Source: Streptosporangium subroseum (GTDB taxonomy: Bacteria; Actinomycetota; Actinomycetes; Streptosporangiales; Streptosporangiaceae). From it: 64,000 nt of DNA. Position 1 is the first letter of the stretch, and each line of letters begins with the position of its first letter. The translations under genes were made by a program, and so were the position numbers. Below, in pieces: positions 20,576 through 29,246 of this stretch. The notes below the pieces were generated by a model. It was not told the DNA's origin. It saw only the letters and a list, made by a program, of their open reading frames with translations, and searched no databases. The stretch covers positions 62,001 through 126,000 of the forward strand of contig NZ_FZOD01000003.1 in the NCBI RefSeq assembly GCF_900188345.1. Reading direction: 5' to 3'.

Positions 20576-21232
20576 TCACCGCCGGGTGACCACCGCCGGA
20601 TGTCTCAGGTCGTCGACCCTGACGACCACGTCGGCGACGCTCGCGGGTGCGACCTCCTCCTCGTATCGCGCGTAGGCGGGCAGCGTCCACCGCTGCTCCT
20701 CGGCGGTCCGCCGGGCGAGCGCGCCCGGTGAGAGCCGCAGATGCACGGTCAGGTCGAACGGAAGCCCCCGTCCGAGCAGCAGGAATCCGTCCAGCAGGAG
20801 GACTCCGCCCTCGGGCAGGGTGACATAGGGCGCGCGAGTGGCCCTGTCGACGGCGCTGTCCCACAGCGTGGGCAGGATCTTTCCCGACCGGCCGGGGTCA
20901 AGCGGCCCCAGGACCTCGCGCATCAGGGCTCCGGAGTCGAGCCAGTCCGTGTAGAAGGCGTCCGGATCGGTCTTGCCGTACTCGAAACGCAGCGACGCCG
21001 GGCGCAGGAAGTCGTCCGCGGACACCCGGAGAACCTCGCGGCCACGGAGACGGAGCGGGCCCGCCAGCGCGTCCGCGAGATCGTCGGGTCGCGCCGCCGG
21101 CGCGCCATCGAACGCGACCCGCACCCAGGACTCCCGGGGCGCGGAGGCTATCCGGTCGGCGAGTTCCTCGACCAGCAGCGACGGGGAGATCGGCCGTACG
21201 TCCACCCCACCATTTTGGCGGACGGCGACCAT
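20576..21232 (-). CDS. Uridine kinase-like protein lacking the Walker A motif
   Basis: A 218-aa protein with the layout of actinobacterial uridine kinase-like NTPases: LRVSADDFLRPASLR, RFEYGKTDPDAFYTDWLD, and GGVLLLDGFLLL correspond to the substrate-binding Asp and Walker B regions. Where the P-loop GxxGxGK(S/T) is expected it reads VAFDGAPAARPDDLADAL, with no Lys and no glycine pattern. It is either catalytically inactive or uses a changed site. ATG 21232 is used here; GTG 21205 (VDVRPISP) is an alternative. Confidence 0.7.
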   Translation of the reverse strand: MVAVRQNGGVDVRPISPSLLVEELADRIASAPRESWVRVAFDGAPAARPDDLADALAGPLRLRGREVLRVSADDFLRPASLRFEYGKTDPDAFYTDWLDSGALMREVLGPLDPGRSGKILPTLWDSAVDRATRAPYVTLPEGGVLLLDGFLLLGRGLPFDLTVHLRLSPGALARRTAEEQRWTLPAYARYEEEVAPASVADVVVRVDDLRHPAVVTRR

Positions 21233-21540
21233 GTGGCCGACCCCATCACACTTCCGCTGAAAGGCTCTCGCTTCTCGCCTTGAACCCGTTAATGATCACA
21301 ACCTGGTCAAGGTCGGACGTACTACTGATCAAAAGTTGGTTTGCCCGGGTTGTCCCGCCGTAGCTGACGGTAACGATCCCTGTGGATCGATCGACGGCTC
21401 GGCCGTGACCGGACGTCGGCCTCCCGATCGCGACCCGTCGTGGAGGGCGTGATTCGGGCAGTTGGCGTGATCTTCACGTCTTTCCGTCAACAAGATCACG
21501 GCGAGCTATCCATGGAGGCAGTCATGTCAGGAGGATTTCA
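21233..21540. other. Divergent intergenic region upstream of the CBM48 gene
   Basis: AT-richer start (ATGATCACAACCTGGTCAAGG) near 21290, then an inverted repeat at 21467-21499, a 10-codon open frame at 21512-21544 and a strong AGGAGG at 21529-21534. No other coding potential. Confidence 0.5.
21467..21499. promoter_or_regulatory. GTGATCTT / AAGATCAC inverted repeat
   Basis: Perfect 8-bp arms (21467-21474 and 21492-21499) with a 17-nt spacer, about 45 nt before the CBM48 gene start; either an operator or a leader hairpin. Confidence 0.4.
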
Positions 21541-21544
21541 GTGA
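21512..21544 (+). CDS. Possible 10-residue leader peptide
   Basis: ATG 21512 opens MEAVMSGGFQ and its TGA (21542-21544) overlaps the GTG start of the next gene as GTGA. The AGGAGG that serves the downstream gene lies inside it, so translating this peptide would control exposure of that site. It has no strong ribosome site of its own, so it may be chance. Confidence 0.3.
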   Translation: MEAVMSGGFQ

Positions 21545-21948
21545 TCAAGCGCGGCAAGCCCACGAAAGACGGGCAGGTCAAAATCACCTTCACCGTACCG
21601 AACGACCAGCCTATGGGCGGAATTTCCCTGGTCGGCAATTTCAACAACTGGGACCCCTACGCCCACCCGATGGAGCGTAAGAACAACGGCACGTACCAGG
21701 TGAGTCTCACCGTCCCGTCGCAGGAACCCATCCTCTTCCGCTATCTGGCGGACGGGGGCGTGTGGTTCGACGACGCCGACGCCGATCACCACGACGAGCA
21801 CGGCGGCCGTCTCAACCCGATCGTCATTGAGCACTCCTCGGTCGAGAACGGCGCGGCATCCGCCATCAAGAAGGCGGTACGGCGAACGGCCGCGCCCAGG
21901 CCCGCGAACGGGATGTCCTCGAACGGAACCCGGATGTCGGCCTCGTAG
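21541..21948 (+). CDS. Single-domain glycogen-binding (CBM48/isoamylase N-terminal) protein
   Basis: A 135-aa protein. Residues about 10-90 are an early-set immunoglobulin fold: VKITFTVPN, LVGNFNNWDP, YQVSLTVPS and FRYLADGGVWFDD are the CBM48 hallmarks found in branching enzymes and AMPK beta. The C-terminus (ASAIKKAVRR...) is basic and unstructured. No catalytic domain follows, so it likely recruits something to glycogen or other alpha-glucan. GTG start with AGGAGG at 21529-21534. Confidence 0.82.
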   Translation: MIKRGKPTKDGQVKITFTVPNDQPMGGISLVGNFNNWDPYAHPMERKNNGTYQVSLTVPSQEPILFRYLADGGVWFDDADADHHDEHGGRLNPIVIEHSSVENGAASAIKKAVRRTAAPRPANGMSSNGTRMSAS

Positions 21949-22139
21949 GGCAGAATCCGCCGTCTCCACGAATCACCATCCGTGAGGGGCGGCCTCCCCC
22001 CTCCTCGCCCCCGGGGGCACAGGCTCCGAGCTGACCCGTCTCCGGGGCACGGGCTCCGGCGGGATCCCCGATCCGAGTCGTGTTCACGGTTCACGGTTCG
22101 CGGCGGCGCGACCGTCACGCCCTGTCCTTCACCGGGTTC

Positions 22140-23270
22140 TCAGGAGGGCACCGGGTTCTCGGGAGGGCGGCCGAGCGCGCCGAGCGTGTCACGGGCGAGC
22201 TGCAGTTCCTCGCGCGGCCGGACGGTCAGCACGGGCACGATCGCGCCCGGCGCGCTGATCGTCCCGTCGGTGTCGAGATCGGCGCGAACGGGAGGTTCGA
22301 CCCCGAGAAGCGCGAGCCTGCGGCAGACGGCGTCACGAACCTCCGGCTGGTCCCAGCCGATCTCCCCGGTGAACACCAGCGCGTCCAGCCGTCCCAGGCT
22401 GGTCGCGGCGGCGGCGATCTCCCGGCTCACCCGGTGGACGAACACCTCCAGCGCCAGCGCGGAGGCGGGGTCACCGGCGGCCACCAGCTCTCTCGTATCA
22501 CCCGACCTGCCGTCCGACAGCCCGAGCAGCCCCGACCGATGCTCCAGCCCCTCGCGCAGCTCCTCGATCGAGAGCCGGGAGCCGGACAACAGCCACAGCA
22601 GCATGCCGGGGTCCACGCTGCCCGACCGCTTGCTCATGGGCACCCCCTCCAGCGGGGTGAAACCCATCGAGGTGTCCACACTGCGGCCCTGACGGACCGC
22701 GCACACCGAGGAACCTCCGCCGAGATGGGTGAGGACGACCTGCAGGGACGCGGCGGACCGTCCCAGAAGCTCCGCCGTCCGCCCCAGCGCCCAGGTGTAG
22801 GACAGTCCGTGAAAGCCGTAGCGGCGCAGGCCGTACCGGCGTCTCCACTCCGACGGCAGCGCGTAGGTCGCGGCGCTCTCGGGAAGGGTGACGTGGAAGG
22901 CGGTGTCCGGGCAGAGCACGTGCGGGACGCCGGGCAGTCGCCTTCGCGCGGCGTCGACGAGCGCGAGCGCGGGCGGCACGTGCAGCGGGGCGAGATCCGC
23001 GTACTCACGCACCGCGGCCAGCACCCCGTCGTCGGCGACCGTCGGCCTCCGTACGGCCTCACCCCCGTGCACGAGGCGATGGCCGACCGCCACGACGTCA
23101 CATTCCGGCGCGGTGTCGAGGAAGGCGGAGACGGCCTGCTCCGCCGCCTCGGGATCGGGGCTCCGCTCGCTGTGCTCGGTGCCCAGGACCCGGCCGTCCC
23201 GGACGAGATGGAGCTGAAGGCTCGATGACCCCGCGTTGACGGTGAGCACCGCCGGACCAGTGGTTCCCAT
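22140..23270 (-). CDS. ackA: Acetate kinase
   Basis: A 376-aa acetate/propionate kinase of the ASKHA fold, making acetyl phosphate and ADP reversibly from acetate and ATP. VNAGSSSLQ (N12) at the N-terminus, GFHGLSY in the middle and HLGGGSSVCAV are the phosphate and adenosine sites. The usual FTAGIGEN reads FTGEIGWD here. Slightly shorter than the usual 400 aa. No phosphotransacetylase gene is adjacent, so it may be an additional copy or one working with a pta elsewhere. ATG 23270. Confidence 0.92.
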   Translation of the reverse strand: MGTTGPAVLTVNAGSSSLQLHLVRDGRVLGTEHSERSPDPEAAEQAVSAFLDTAPECDVVAVGHRLVHGGEAVRRPTVADDGVLAAVREYADLAPLHVPPALALVDAARRRLPGVPHVLCPDTAFHVTLPESAATYALPSEWRRRYGLRRYGFHGLSYTWALGRTAELLGRSAASLQVVLTHLGGGSSVCAVRQGRSVDTSMGFTPLEGVPMSKRSGSVDPGMLLWLLSGSRLSIEELREGLEHRSGLLGLSDGRSGDTRELVAAGDPASALALEVFVHRVSREIAAAATSLGRLDALVFTGEIGWDQPEVRDAVCRRLALLGVEPPVRADLDTDGTISAPGAIVPVLTVRPREELQLARDTLGALGRPPENPVPS

Positions 23271-23482
23271 GGCTTCCGCGTGCCCCCGGCGGCGGCGGGC
23301 AAACGGGCCCGCGGGGCGGTGCCGTCACCGTCCGTCGCTCCTCCGGACCACGGAGTCAAGCCGCGAATATCTGCCCGCCGACGGTTCGCATCACCCGTTG
23401 AACTGTCGCGAGCCGCAGGCGTACGGTGGTAATGATTTCCGTCCTTGCGCGCTCCCGTACGGGCGCTGTCTCCACAACAGCG

Positions 23483-23560
23483 GTAGACAGCGAAGCATCA
23501 TGATTCGGCTTTCCGTCACCGTAGACAGCGGGGAAGCATGAACCGACTTTCCGTCATCGT
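23483..23560 (+). repeat. Duplicated translation-initiation region of the STAS gene
   Basis: GTAGACAGCG(..)AAGC...ATG..CGGCTTTCCGTCACCG at 23483-23521 recurs as GTAGACAGCGGGGAAGCATGAACCGACTTTCCGTC at 23521-23557, with a few substitutions and small indels. Each copy carries a ribosome site and an ATG followed by codons for M-(I/N)-R-L-S-V. Confidence 0.85.
23500..23541 (+). CDS. 13-residue leader open frame (MIRLSVTVDSGEA)
   Basis: It arises from the first copy of the duplicated start region and ends in a TGA that overlaps the ATG of the STAS gene (ATGA). It would couple translation of the STAS gene to that of the leader. Confidence 0.4.
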   Translation: MIRLSVTVDSGEA

Positions 23561-23906
23561 GAGAGATCACCCCCGGTTTTCAGTGGTTTCCCTCGTGGGC
23601 GATCTGGACAAACTCTCGGTTCCGCAGCTGGAGGAAGATCTCACGGAGTTGATGGAGCGGGGCCGCGTCTGTCTCATCATCGACGCAACGGATCTGGATT
23701 TTTGCGACTCCACGGGTATATGGGTGCTTTTGGCAACCCTGCGTCGCGCCTACGAACGGAACGGCTGGCTGCGCCTCGCCGGTGTTCACGGGTTCCTCGA
23801 CCGCCTGCTGGAGGTGACCAAGCTGAGGGGGGCGTTCCCCATCGACTCCGATCTCGGCCAGTCGCTGCGGGCGGTCTCCGATCGGAGCATCTCGGCTCTC
23901 CAGTGA
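23538..23906 (+). CDS. STAS-domain anti-sigma factor antagonist
   Basis: A 122-aa SpoIIAA/RsbV-type STAS protein: VVSLVGDLDKLSVPQLEEDL, CLIIDATDLDFCDSTGIWVL, with the DST serine/threonine at the usual phosphorylation position. Unphosphorylated STAS proteins bind anti-sigma kinases and release a sigma factor. No kinase or sigma gene is adjacent. ATG 23538 overlaps the leader stop. Confidence 0.88.
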   Translation: MNRLSVIVRDHPRFSVVSLVGDLDKLSVPQLEEDLTELMERGRVCLIIDATDLDFCDSTGIWVLLATLRRAYERNGWLRLAGVHGFLDRLLEVTKLRGAFPIDSDLGQSLRAVSDRSISALQ

Positions 23907-24291
23907 GTCTCCAGGCGGGCTCGACGGGCCGTGTCCCGCCCCGCCTCCGGCCCCGATCCCGTTCCCGCCTTCGGGCTCCTCCCCGGCTCCGGCGCCGCCC
24001 CCGGCGAACCTCGGGGACGCCCCCATTCCAAGGTCGCCGCGACCGCCGAGGGAGAATACCGGCGTGTCGGTGACGTTACTGGATCATGGCCGCGTTGTAC
24101 ACTGCGTAATCAGGATGTACACTATGTAGTCAAAGCAGTCAGCCAGCAACGGCACCCCGGACCTTGTGGACGAGAACCGCTCGGTCGAGATTCGGTGGAA
24201 AGCCTGGTCTGTCGGCTCGACTCGCCCTAACGGACGCGCAGGTAACGGCTGGTTTCAGCCGGTGGTCTCCGTCCATTGATTGGAGGTCCTG
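23907..24291. other. Intergenic region between the two STAS genes
   Basis: GC-rich low-complexity Arg/Pro-coding-like sequence to about 24050, then the 20-bp direct repeat (24096-24135), then a stretch ending in a TGGAGGT ribosome site at 24281-24287. No gene seen. Confidence 0.5.
24096..24135. promoter_or_regulatory. Two TGTACACT half-sites exactly 20 bp apart
   Basis: TGTACACT occurs at 24096-24103 and 24116-24123, each followed by a related GTA(A/G)TCA segment, giving two 20-bp units. Two helical turns between equal sites suggests dimer binding on one DNA face, upstream of the STAS gene at 24292. Confidence 0.5.
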
Positions 24292-24654
24292 ATGGACCTT
24301 TCCATGGAAAACAGACTCGACTGGACGATCTGCCGCGTCGCCGGAGAGATCGACATCTTCTCGGCCCACACACTCCGCGAGCACCTTCTCTCCGCCCTGG
24401 ACCGTCCGGGCAGCCGCCTGCTCCTCGACCTGTCGCGGGTGACCCTCATGGACACCAGCGGCGTGGCCGTTCTGATCTCCACCCTGCGCAGAGCCGCACA
24501 GCGCGGTGGCACACTGCGACTGCTCGCACCGTCTCAGGCCGTCTGCATGGTGTTGAGGGCCACCGGACTGCTCGCCAAGTTCGCCGTCAGCTCCGACCTG
24601 ACCGGCGCACGGACCGCCGAACCCCTGCCGAACATGCGCCTGATGGCGTCCTGA
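24292..24654 (+). CDS. STAS-domain anti-sigma factor antagonist (second)
   Basis: A 120-aa SpoIIAA/RsbV-like protein: CRVAGEIDIFSAHTLREHLL, LLLDLSRVTLMDTSGVAVLI with the DTS phospho-acceptor. ATG 24292 sits 5 nt after TGGAGGT; an in-frame TTG at 24280 lies before that site and is rejected. It is followed by a perfect terminator, so it is monocistronic. Partner kinase and sigma factor not in the window. Confidence 0.88.
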   Translation: MDLSMENRLDWTICRVAGEIDIFSAHTLREHLLSALDRPGSRLLLDLSRVTLMDTSGVAVLISTLRRAAQRGGTLRLLAPSQAVCMVLRATGLLAKFAVSSDLTGARTAEPLPNMRLMAS

Positions 24655-24683
24655 CACCGCCGTTGACGCTCTAGGATCACGGC

Positions 24684-24717
24684 TTCAAGGATCCGCACCG
24701 ATGATGGGATCCTTGAA
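24684..24717 (+). terminator. Terminator after the second STAS gene
   Basis: TTCAAGGATCC (24684-24694) and GGATCCTTGAA (24707-24717) form a perfect 11-bp stem with a 12-nt loop, 30 nt after the stop. Confidence 0.8.
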
Positions 24718-25160
24718 CCCGGGTTCGGCGGCGGCGTCGCCACCGACCCGCCCGTCCACCCCGCGCCTCGTCCAGCCTCCGCCCCGTCTCGCCCGCGCTC
24801 TGCCTCCGGCGGGCGCCGCCGGATCCGGTAGAAGTCTCCGGATCCCGCAAGGCCGACGAGTGCGCTCCGCCAAGGACCGTTGAGAACCCCAGATCCCATG
24901 AGGCCCGATGAGGGCGCTCCGTCCGGTCCGGCGGTGAAATTCACTTTCCCGATCATTGGATTTGATCGTTTTTTGGCTGGATGGCTGTACAGTCAACACT
25001 GCATCATCGATGGCTCCCCGATCGCGTCCGTCAACTGGAAAGAAGGTTTATGGCTGGCTACTCGCCACTGAGCCCCCGCCCGGGTGCTGCACGCAAGAAT
25101 GGCTTCAGGGCGGCTCTCGCCTCGTACGAGCCATGACGCGAGCCAGTGAGGTGGGTAAGA
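24718..25160. other. Region upstream of the TetR gene
   Basis: A GC-rich stretch to about 24930, then an AT-rich patch with CGATCA-TTGGATT-TGATCG (around 24952-24970), TTGATC-like and TGTACA sequences that could form a promoter, and the 28-codon frame at 25050. Confidence 0.45.
25050..25136 (+). CDS. Candidate 28-residue small protein or leader peptide
   Basis: ATG 25050, three nt after AAAGAAGG, encodes MAGYSPLSPRPGAARKNG... ending SYEP, stop TGA 25134-25136, 24 nt before the TetR start. It is basic in the middle with an amphipathic end. The ribosome site is close to the start. Unknown, possibly chance. Confidence 0.35.
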   Translation: MAGYSPLSPRPGAARKNGFRAALASYEP

Positions 25161-25814
25161 GTGTCGCCACGATCAGCGCAGGCCAACGAAGTGATGCGCG
25201 AGCAGTCAAGGGAGAGGATCCTCTCCGCCGCGCTGGAGGTCTTCAGCGAGAAGGGCTACCACAATGCCACGATCTCCGACATCACCACCCGTGCCGGAGT
25301 CTCTCGCGGTCTGATCACCTACTACTTCCCAGGCAAGCAGAATCTCGTGGACAACCTTCTGGATCGTTACATCGACAGCGTGACCGCCATCCTGGACGTG
25401 ACGGGCACGCCCGACGAGCGGCTGGCCGCCATCATCGACGGCGTCCTGCTCACGGTGGCCCAGTCCCTGCCCGTGCAGCAGATGACCCTCAGCCTGGTGA
25501 TCCATCCCTCCACGCACCCACTCTTCGCACAGGCGGAGGCCAGGAAGGAAGACGCAGTGCGTCGCCTCGAGGACGGGCTGCGCGAGATGTTCGCGGCCCG
25601 TGGCGCGGCCGATCCGGCCCTCGAAGAGGTGATGCTCCGCAGCGTCCTGGAGGGCGTCATCTTCAAGGCCTCCGTCTACCAGGACCAGTACCCCCTGGAA
25701 CGCGTGCGCCGCCGCCTGTACGAGATGTACGGACTCCCCTCCCCGGATACCTCGGCCATCCAGGACGACCCCCCGCCGGTCGGCCGCATGCGCGCCCTCC
25801 GATCCGGCGAGTAA
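25161..25814 (+). CDS. TetR/AcrR-family transcriptional regulator
   Basis: A 217-aa regulator. The N-terminal HTH is intact (RERILSAALEVFSEKGYHNA, ISDITTRAGVSRGLITYYF), followed by an all-helical ligand domain. GTG 25161 is chosen because GAGGTGGG (25148-25155) stands 5 nt upstream; a GTG at 25146 lies before that site. It is followed after 66 nt by the LuxR/LAL gene on the same strand and may regulate it. Ligand unknown. Confidence 0.88.
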   Translation: MSPRSAQANEVMREQSRERILSAALEVFSEKGYHNATISDITTRAGVSRGLITYYFPGKQNLVDNLLDRYIDSVTAILDVTGTPDERLAAIIDGVLLTVAQSLPVQQMTLSLVIHPSTHPLFAQAEARKEDAVRRLEDGLREMFAARGAADPALEEVMLRSVLEGVIFKASVYQDQYPLERVRRRLYEMYGLPSPDTSAIQDDPPPVGRMRALRSGE

Positions 25815-25880
25815 CCCGCCCCGCTCCGTGCGCGGCGGGACGGCCATCTCCCCTCCCCGTCACATATGGAGACCTGAGCC

Positions 25881-28754
25881 ATGGACGTGCGCTCGCTCAC
25901 GGCCCGGCCGACCGGCCCGGGCAGATCCGCCGCGGGCCGGATCGGCAGGACGTCCGACGTCCTGCCCGGCCGCGGCGCCGAACTGACGCAGCTGCGGAAA
26001 CTGCTGGCCGGCGGACGATCGGCCTTCGTGGTGGTGAACGGAGAGCCGGGCATCGGCAAATCCCGGCTCCTGTCCGCGTTCGCCGCCGCCGCGGCGGCCG
26101 ACGGCGTCCCGGTGCTCTCGGGCCGGGCCGCGGAGATGGCGGGCGGTGCGCCGTGGGCACTGGTCCTGGACGCCCTGGACGACGCCGGGAGCCATCCGGA
26201 GCTGGCCGCGTACGCCGACTGGCTGCGGGTCAGGCTCGTCGCGCGCACCCCGTCGGTCCAGGACGGTGACCAGATCATCGGCGTGGAGCGGCACAGGGCG
26301 CACCGCCGGGCCCGTGCCCTGCTGGAGGCCCGGGCCCTGCCGTCCGGCCTGCTGCTCCTGCTCGACGACGTGCACTGGGCCGACGCGGCGTCCGCCGAGC
26401 TGATCGACCATCTGGTACGGCATCCGCCCCGGGCTACCGTCACCGTCCTCACCTCCCTCGCGGGTCTCCTGCCACCGGTGCTGGAGCGTTCGCTGGCGAG
26501 CTCCCCCGCCCCGGTGACGCGGATGTCCCTGGGGCCGCTGTCACCGGACGACGCCGAATCGCTGCTGCCCGGGAGGCGGCCCGCCTACCGGCGCCGCCTG
26601 TACGAGATCGGCAGGGGCAACCCGCTCTACCTGGAGATCCTGAGCCGGCTGCCCGAGCGTACGGTCAACGAGCTGCGCAACGCGCCGGGGGGCGAGGACG
26701 GCGGGCGGACGGAGCTCGACGCCCTGATCGCCAGAGAGCTCGAAACGCTCGGAACGGCTCCGGCCACGGTGGTCCAGGCCGCTTCCATCACCGCCGACGC
26801 GCTCGATCCGGCACTGGTCGCGTCCATCGCCGAGATGCCGGAGGACGACGTCCGGGTGGCGCTGGACGGGCTCGTGGCACGAGACGTGTTACGCGTCACC
26901 GACGGGCGATTGCGGTTTCGCCACCCCCTGATCCGAGCCGCCGCGTACCGCATGGCGGGGCCGTCCTGGCGGATCGCCGCCCATCGCCGCGCGGCCGACC
27001 ACCTGGCCCGGCAGGGCGCGCCGCTGTCGCTACGCGCCGAGCACCTGCGGCACGGGGTACGGCCGGGCGATGCCACCGGGGCCGACCTGCTCGCCGCGGC
27101 CGCGCTGAACTCCGTGGACATCGCCCCCACGACCGCGGCCCGATGGCTGCGCGCCGCCCTGCGGGCGCTGCCCGACGACCCCGAGCGTGCGGAACGACGG
27201 GCCGGGCTACGGCTGGAGCTGGCGAAGGCGCTCAGGCTGTCGGGCCGGTTCAACGAGGCACGGACGATCCTGCACGAGCTCGCCACCGGTGACGGCGTGC
27301 ACCGGTACACCGCTCTGGAACGGCTGGGCGCCACGGAGCGGGCACTCGGCCGTCTGCCCGAGGCCCGCGCCCTGCTCGGCTCCGAGCTGGACAGGACGCC
27401 CGGCCCCGGCCCCGGGGTACGGAGCGCCTTGCTGGTGGAACTCGCCGCCGTCGACATGCTGCGGGGAGACTGGCGCACCGGGGCGGAGCTGGCCTCCGAG
27501 GCGCTCAGGTCGGCCGGGTCCGGCGGCCGGAGCGGGCTCACCGTCGTCTCGATCGCGCTGCTGGCACTCGCCGAGCTGTATCGGTGCCGGTTCGGCAAGG
27601 GCCGCACGTTGCTGGAGGAGGCGCGCCGGCGCGCCGACGCGCTGACCGACCCGGAGCTCCGCGCCAACCTGGGGCTGATGCCGCCGCTGGCCTGGGCAGA
27701 GTTCCTGGTGGACGAGCATCACGACGCGCTCCGCCACGTGGAGCGCGGGCTGCGGATCGCCCGCCGGCACGGGCATGACGACGTGGTGCCGCAGCTCTAC
27801 GCCGTGCGGTCCGTCGTGCACGCCCGGCTGGGAATGGCGCCCCAGGCGCTGGCCGACGCCGAAGACGGGGAGGAGATCGCCCGGCATCTCGACAGCGCGG
27901 AGATGCACGCCTTCGTCCTGGCTCTCAAGTCCCGGCCGCTGTTGTGGCGGGCCGGCCCCGCCGAGGCCCTTCCGCTGGTGACGGATCTGCGGGACCGGCA
28001 CACCCTGCGCTCCGTGTGGTGGCGGAACATCGCCGACCACGCCATGGCGGAGGTGCTTCTCCTCGCCGGTGACCCGGCCGGATGCCGGGACCTGCTGGCG
28101 GCGAGGCTCAGTCCCGACCCCGAGGGGCTGGGACCCCACGCCCCTTCGGTGTACGCGCTGCGGTCGCAGGCCGAGGTCGCCTGCGGTGACCTGGTCGGCG
28201 GCTGGGAGTGGTACGCGCGGGCGGCGGCGGTCGCGGAGAGGGGCGCGCCGCGCGCCCAGCTGGGCTCCGTGGCCCGCGCCAAGGCGGTCATCGCGCAGGC
28301 CCGCGGTGATCATCCGGCGGCGGCGGCCGCGGCCCGGTACGCGGTGGACTGCTTCGCCGCCGAGACCCTGCCGATCGACGAGGGCCTGGCGCGGATACTT
28401 CTCGCGGAACTCACCGCGCTGCTCGGCGACACCCGCGCCGCGCAGCGCCAGCTCGGCAGGGCCGGGGAACTGTTCACCGGGTGCGGCGCACCGTGGCTGG
28501 CGGACCATGTCGGGCGCGAGCAGCGCCGGGCCGGCGCCCGCAGGACACGACGGCCCGAGCGGGAGACAGGACTGTCCGGCCGCGAACGGGAGATCGCCGA
28601 ACTCGCCACGCAGGGGCTGACCAACCGGCAGATCGCGGAGCGGCTCTTCCTCAGCCCCCGCACGGTGGAGACCCATCTCGCCCGGGTCTTCCAGAAGCTG
28701 GGCGTGAGCACCCGTACCGCGCTGGCATACCGGATGGCCGAGGTCTCGAGCTGA
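25881..28754 (+). CDS. LAL-type LuxR-family regulator (large ATP-binding)
   Basis: A 957-aa MalT-like regulator. Walker A GEPGIGKS (54-61), Walker B region LLLLLDDVHWAD, a long helical TPR-like central part, and a C-terminal LuxR HTH (LSGREREIAELATQGLTNRQ, then FLSPRTVETHLARVFQKLGV). ATP and an inducer typically switch these proteins between monomer and DNA-binding oligomer. In actinomycetes LALs often control carbohydrate use or specialised metabolism; no target cluster is obvious next to it. ATG 25881. Confidence 0.93.
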   Translation: MDVRSLTARPTGPGRSAAGRIGRTSDVLPGRGAELTQLRKLLAGGRSAFVVVNGEPGIGKSRLLSAFAAAAAADGVPVLSGRAAEMAGGAPWALVLDALDDAGSHPELAAYADWLRVRLVARTPSVQDGDQIIGVERHRAHRRARALLEARALPSGLLLLLDDVHWADAASAELIDHLVRHPPRATVTVLTSLAGLLPPVLERSLASSPAPVTRMSLGPLSPDDAESLLPGRRPAYRRRLYEIGRGNPLYLEILSRLPERTVNELRNAPGGEDGGRTELDALIARELETLGTAPATVVQAASITADALDPALVASIAEMPEDDVRVALDGLVARDVLRVTDGRLRFRHPLIRAAAYRMAGPSWRIAAHRRAADHLARQGAPLSLRAEHLRHGVRPGDATGADLLAAAALNSVDIAPTTAARWLRAALRALPDDPERAERRAGLRLELAKALRLSGRFNEARTILHELATGDGVHRYTALERLGATERALGRLPEARALLGSELDRTPGPGPGVRSALLVELAAVDMLRGDWRTGAELASEALRSAGSGGRSGLTVVSIALLALAELYRCRFGKGRTLLEEARRRADALTDPELRANLGLMPPLAWAEFLVDEHHDALRHVERGLRIARRHGHDDVVPQLYAVRSVVHARLGMAPQALADAEDGEEIARHLDSAEMHAFVLALKSRPLLWRAGPAEALPLVTDLRDRHTLRSVWWRNIADHAMAEVLLLAGDPAGCRDLLAARLSPDPEGLGPHAPSVYALRSQAEVACGDLVGGWEWYARAAAVAERGAPRAQLGSVARAKAVIAQARGDHPAAAAAARYAVDCFAAETLPIDEGLARILLAELTALLGDTRAAQRQLGRAGELFTGCGAPWLADHVGREQRRAGARRTRRPERETGLSGREREIAELATQGLTNRQIAERLFLSPRTVETHLARVFQKLGVSTRTALAYRMAEVSS

Positions 28755-28881
28755 GCGCGTCCGCACCACGTGTGCGGGCGATGGCCGGGCCGCCACCCGC
28801 ACGTTCTCCGTGGCCCCGCCTTCTCACCGGGTCCCCACCGAACGGGGCCGTGCCGTCACGCCGTCAAACGGCGAAGGGTCG

Positions 28882-29091
28882 TCAGGAGACGAGCCGGACG
28901 AACTCCTCGAAGGAGAAGCGCCCGTCGTTGTCGGAGTCGGCCCTGTTCAGCGACCCGGCGGCGTCGGCCGGCAGGTCGGGGAAGTGATCGGCGAACTCCT
29001 TCTCGGTGATGAAACCGTCACCGTCGGTGTCAAGGGCGGCGAATGCCTGCCTGAGCTCCGTCAACCGCTCACCGGTGGGTTCCGTCGACAT
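28882..29091 (-). CDS. EF-hand calcium-binding protein, 69 aa
   Basis: Two canonical EF-hand loops: DTDGDGFITEKE (21-32) and DSDNDGRFSFEE (52-63), with Asp at 1, 3, 5, Gly at 6 and Glu at 12 in both. No signal peptide, so cytosolic. GAGGAAGG precedes ATG 29091. Calerythrin-like small Ca buffers or sensors are widespread in actinomycetes. Confidence 0.92.
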   Translation of the reverse strand: MSTEPTGERLTELRQAFAALDTDGDGFITEKEFADHFPDLPADAAGSLNRADSDNDGRFSFEEFVRLVS

Positions 29092-29246
29092 GGTGATCCG
29101 CCTTCCTCAGCAATCCGCACTCGATCAACAGCTAACCTACGGCAGCCATCACCTTTGCGGCCATATAACCATGACCAGGGACTTTTCATAGCAAATGAGG
29201 CTTTCGCCTGCGCGGCCCATCGACCCCGAGTGCCTAGACTTCGAGC

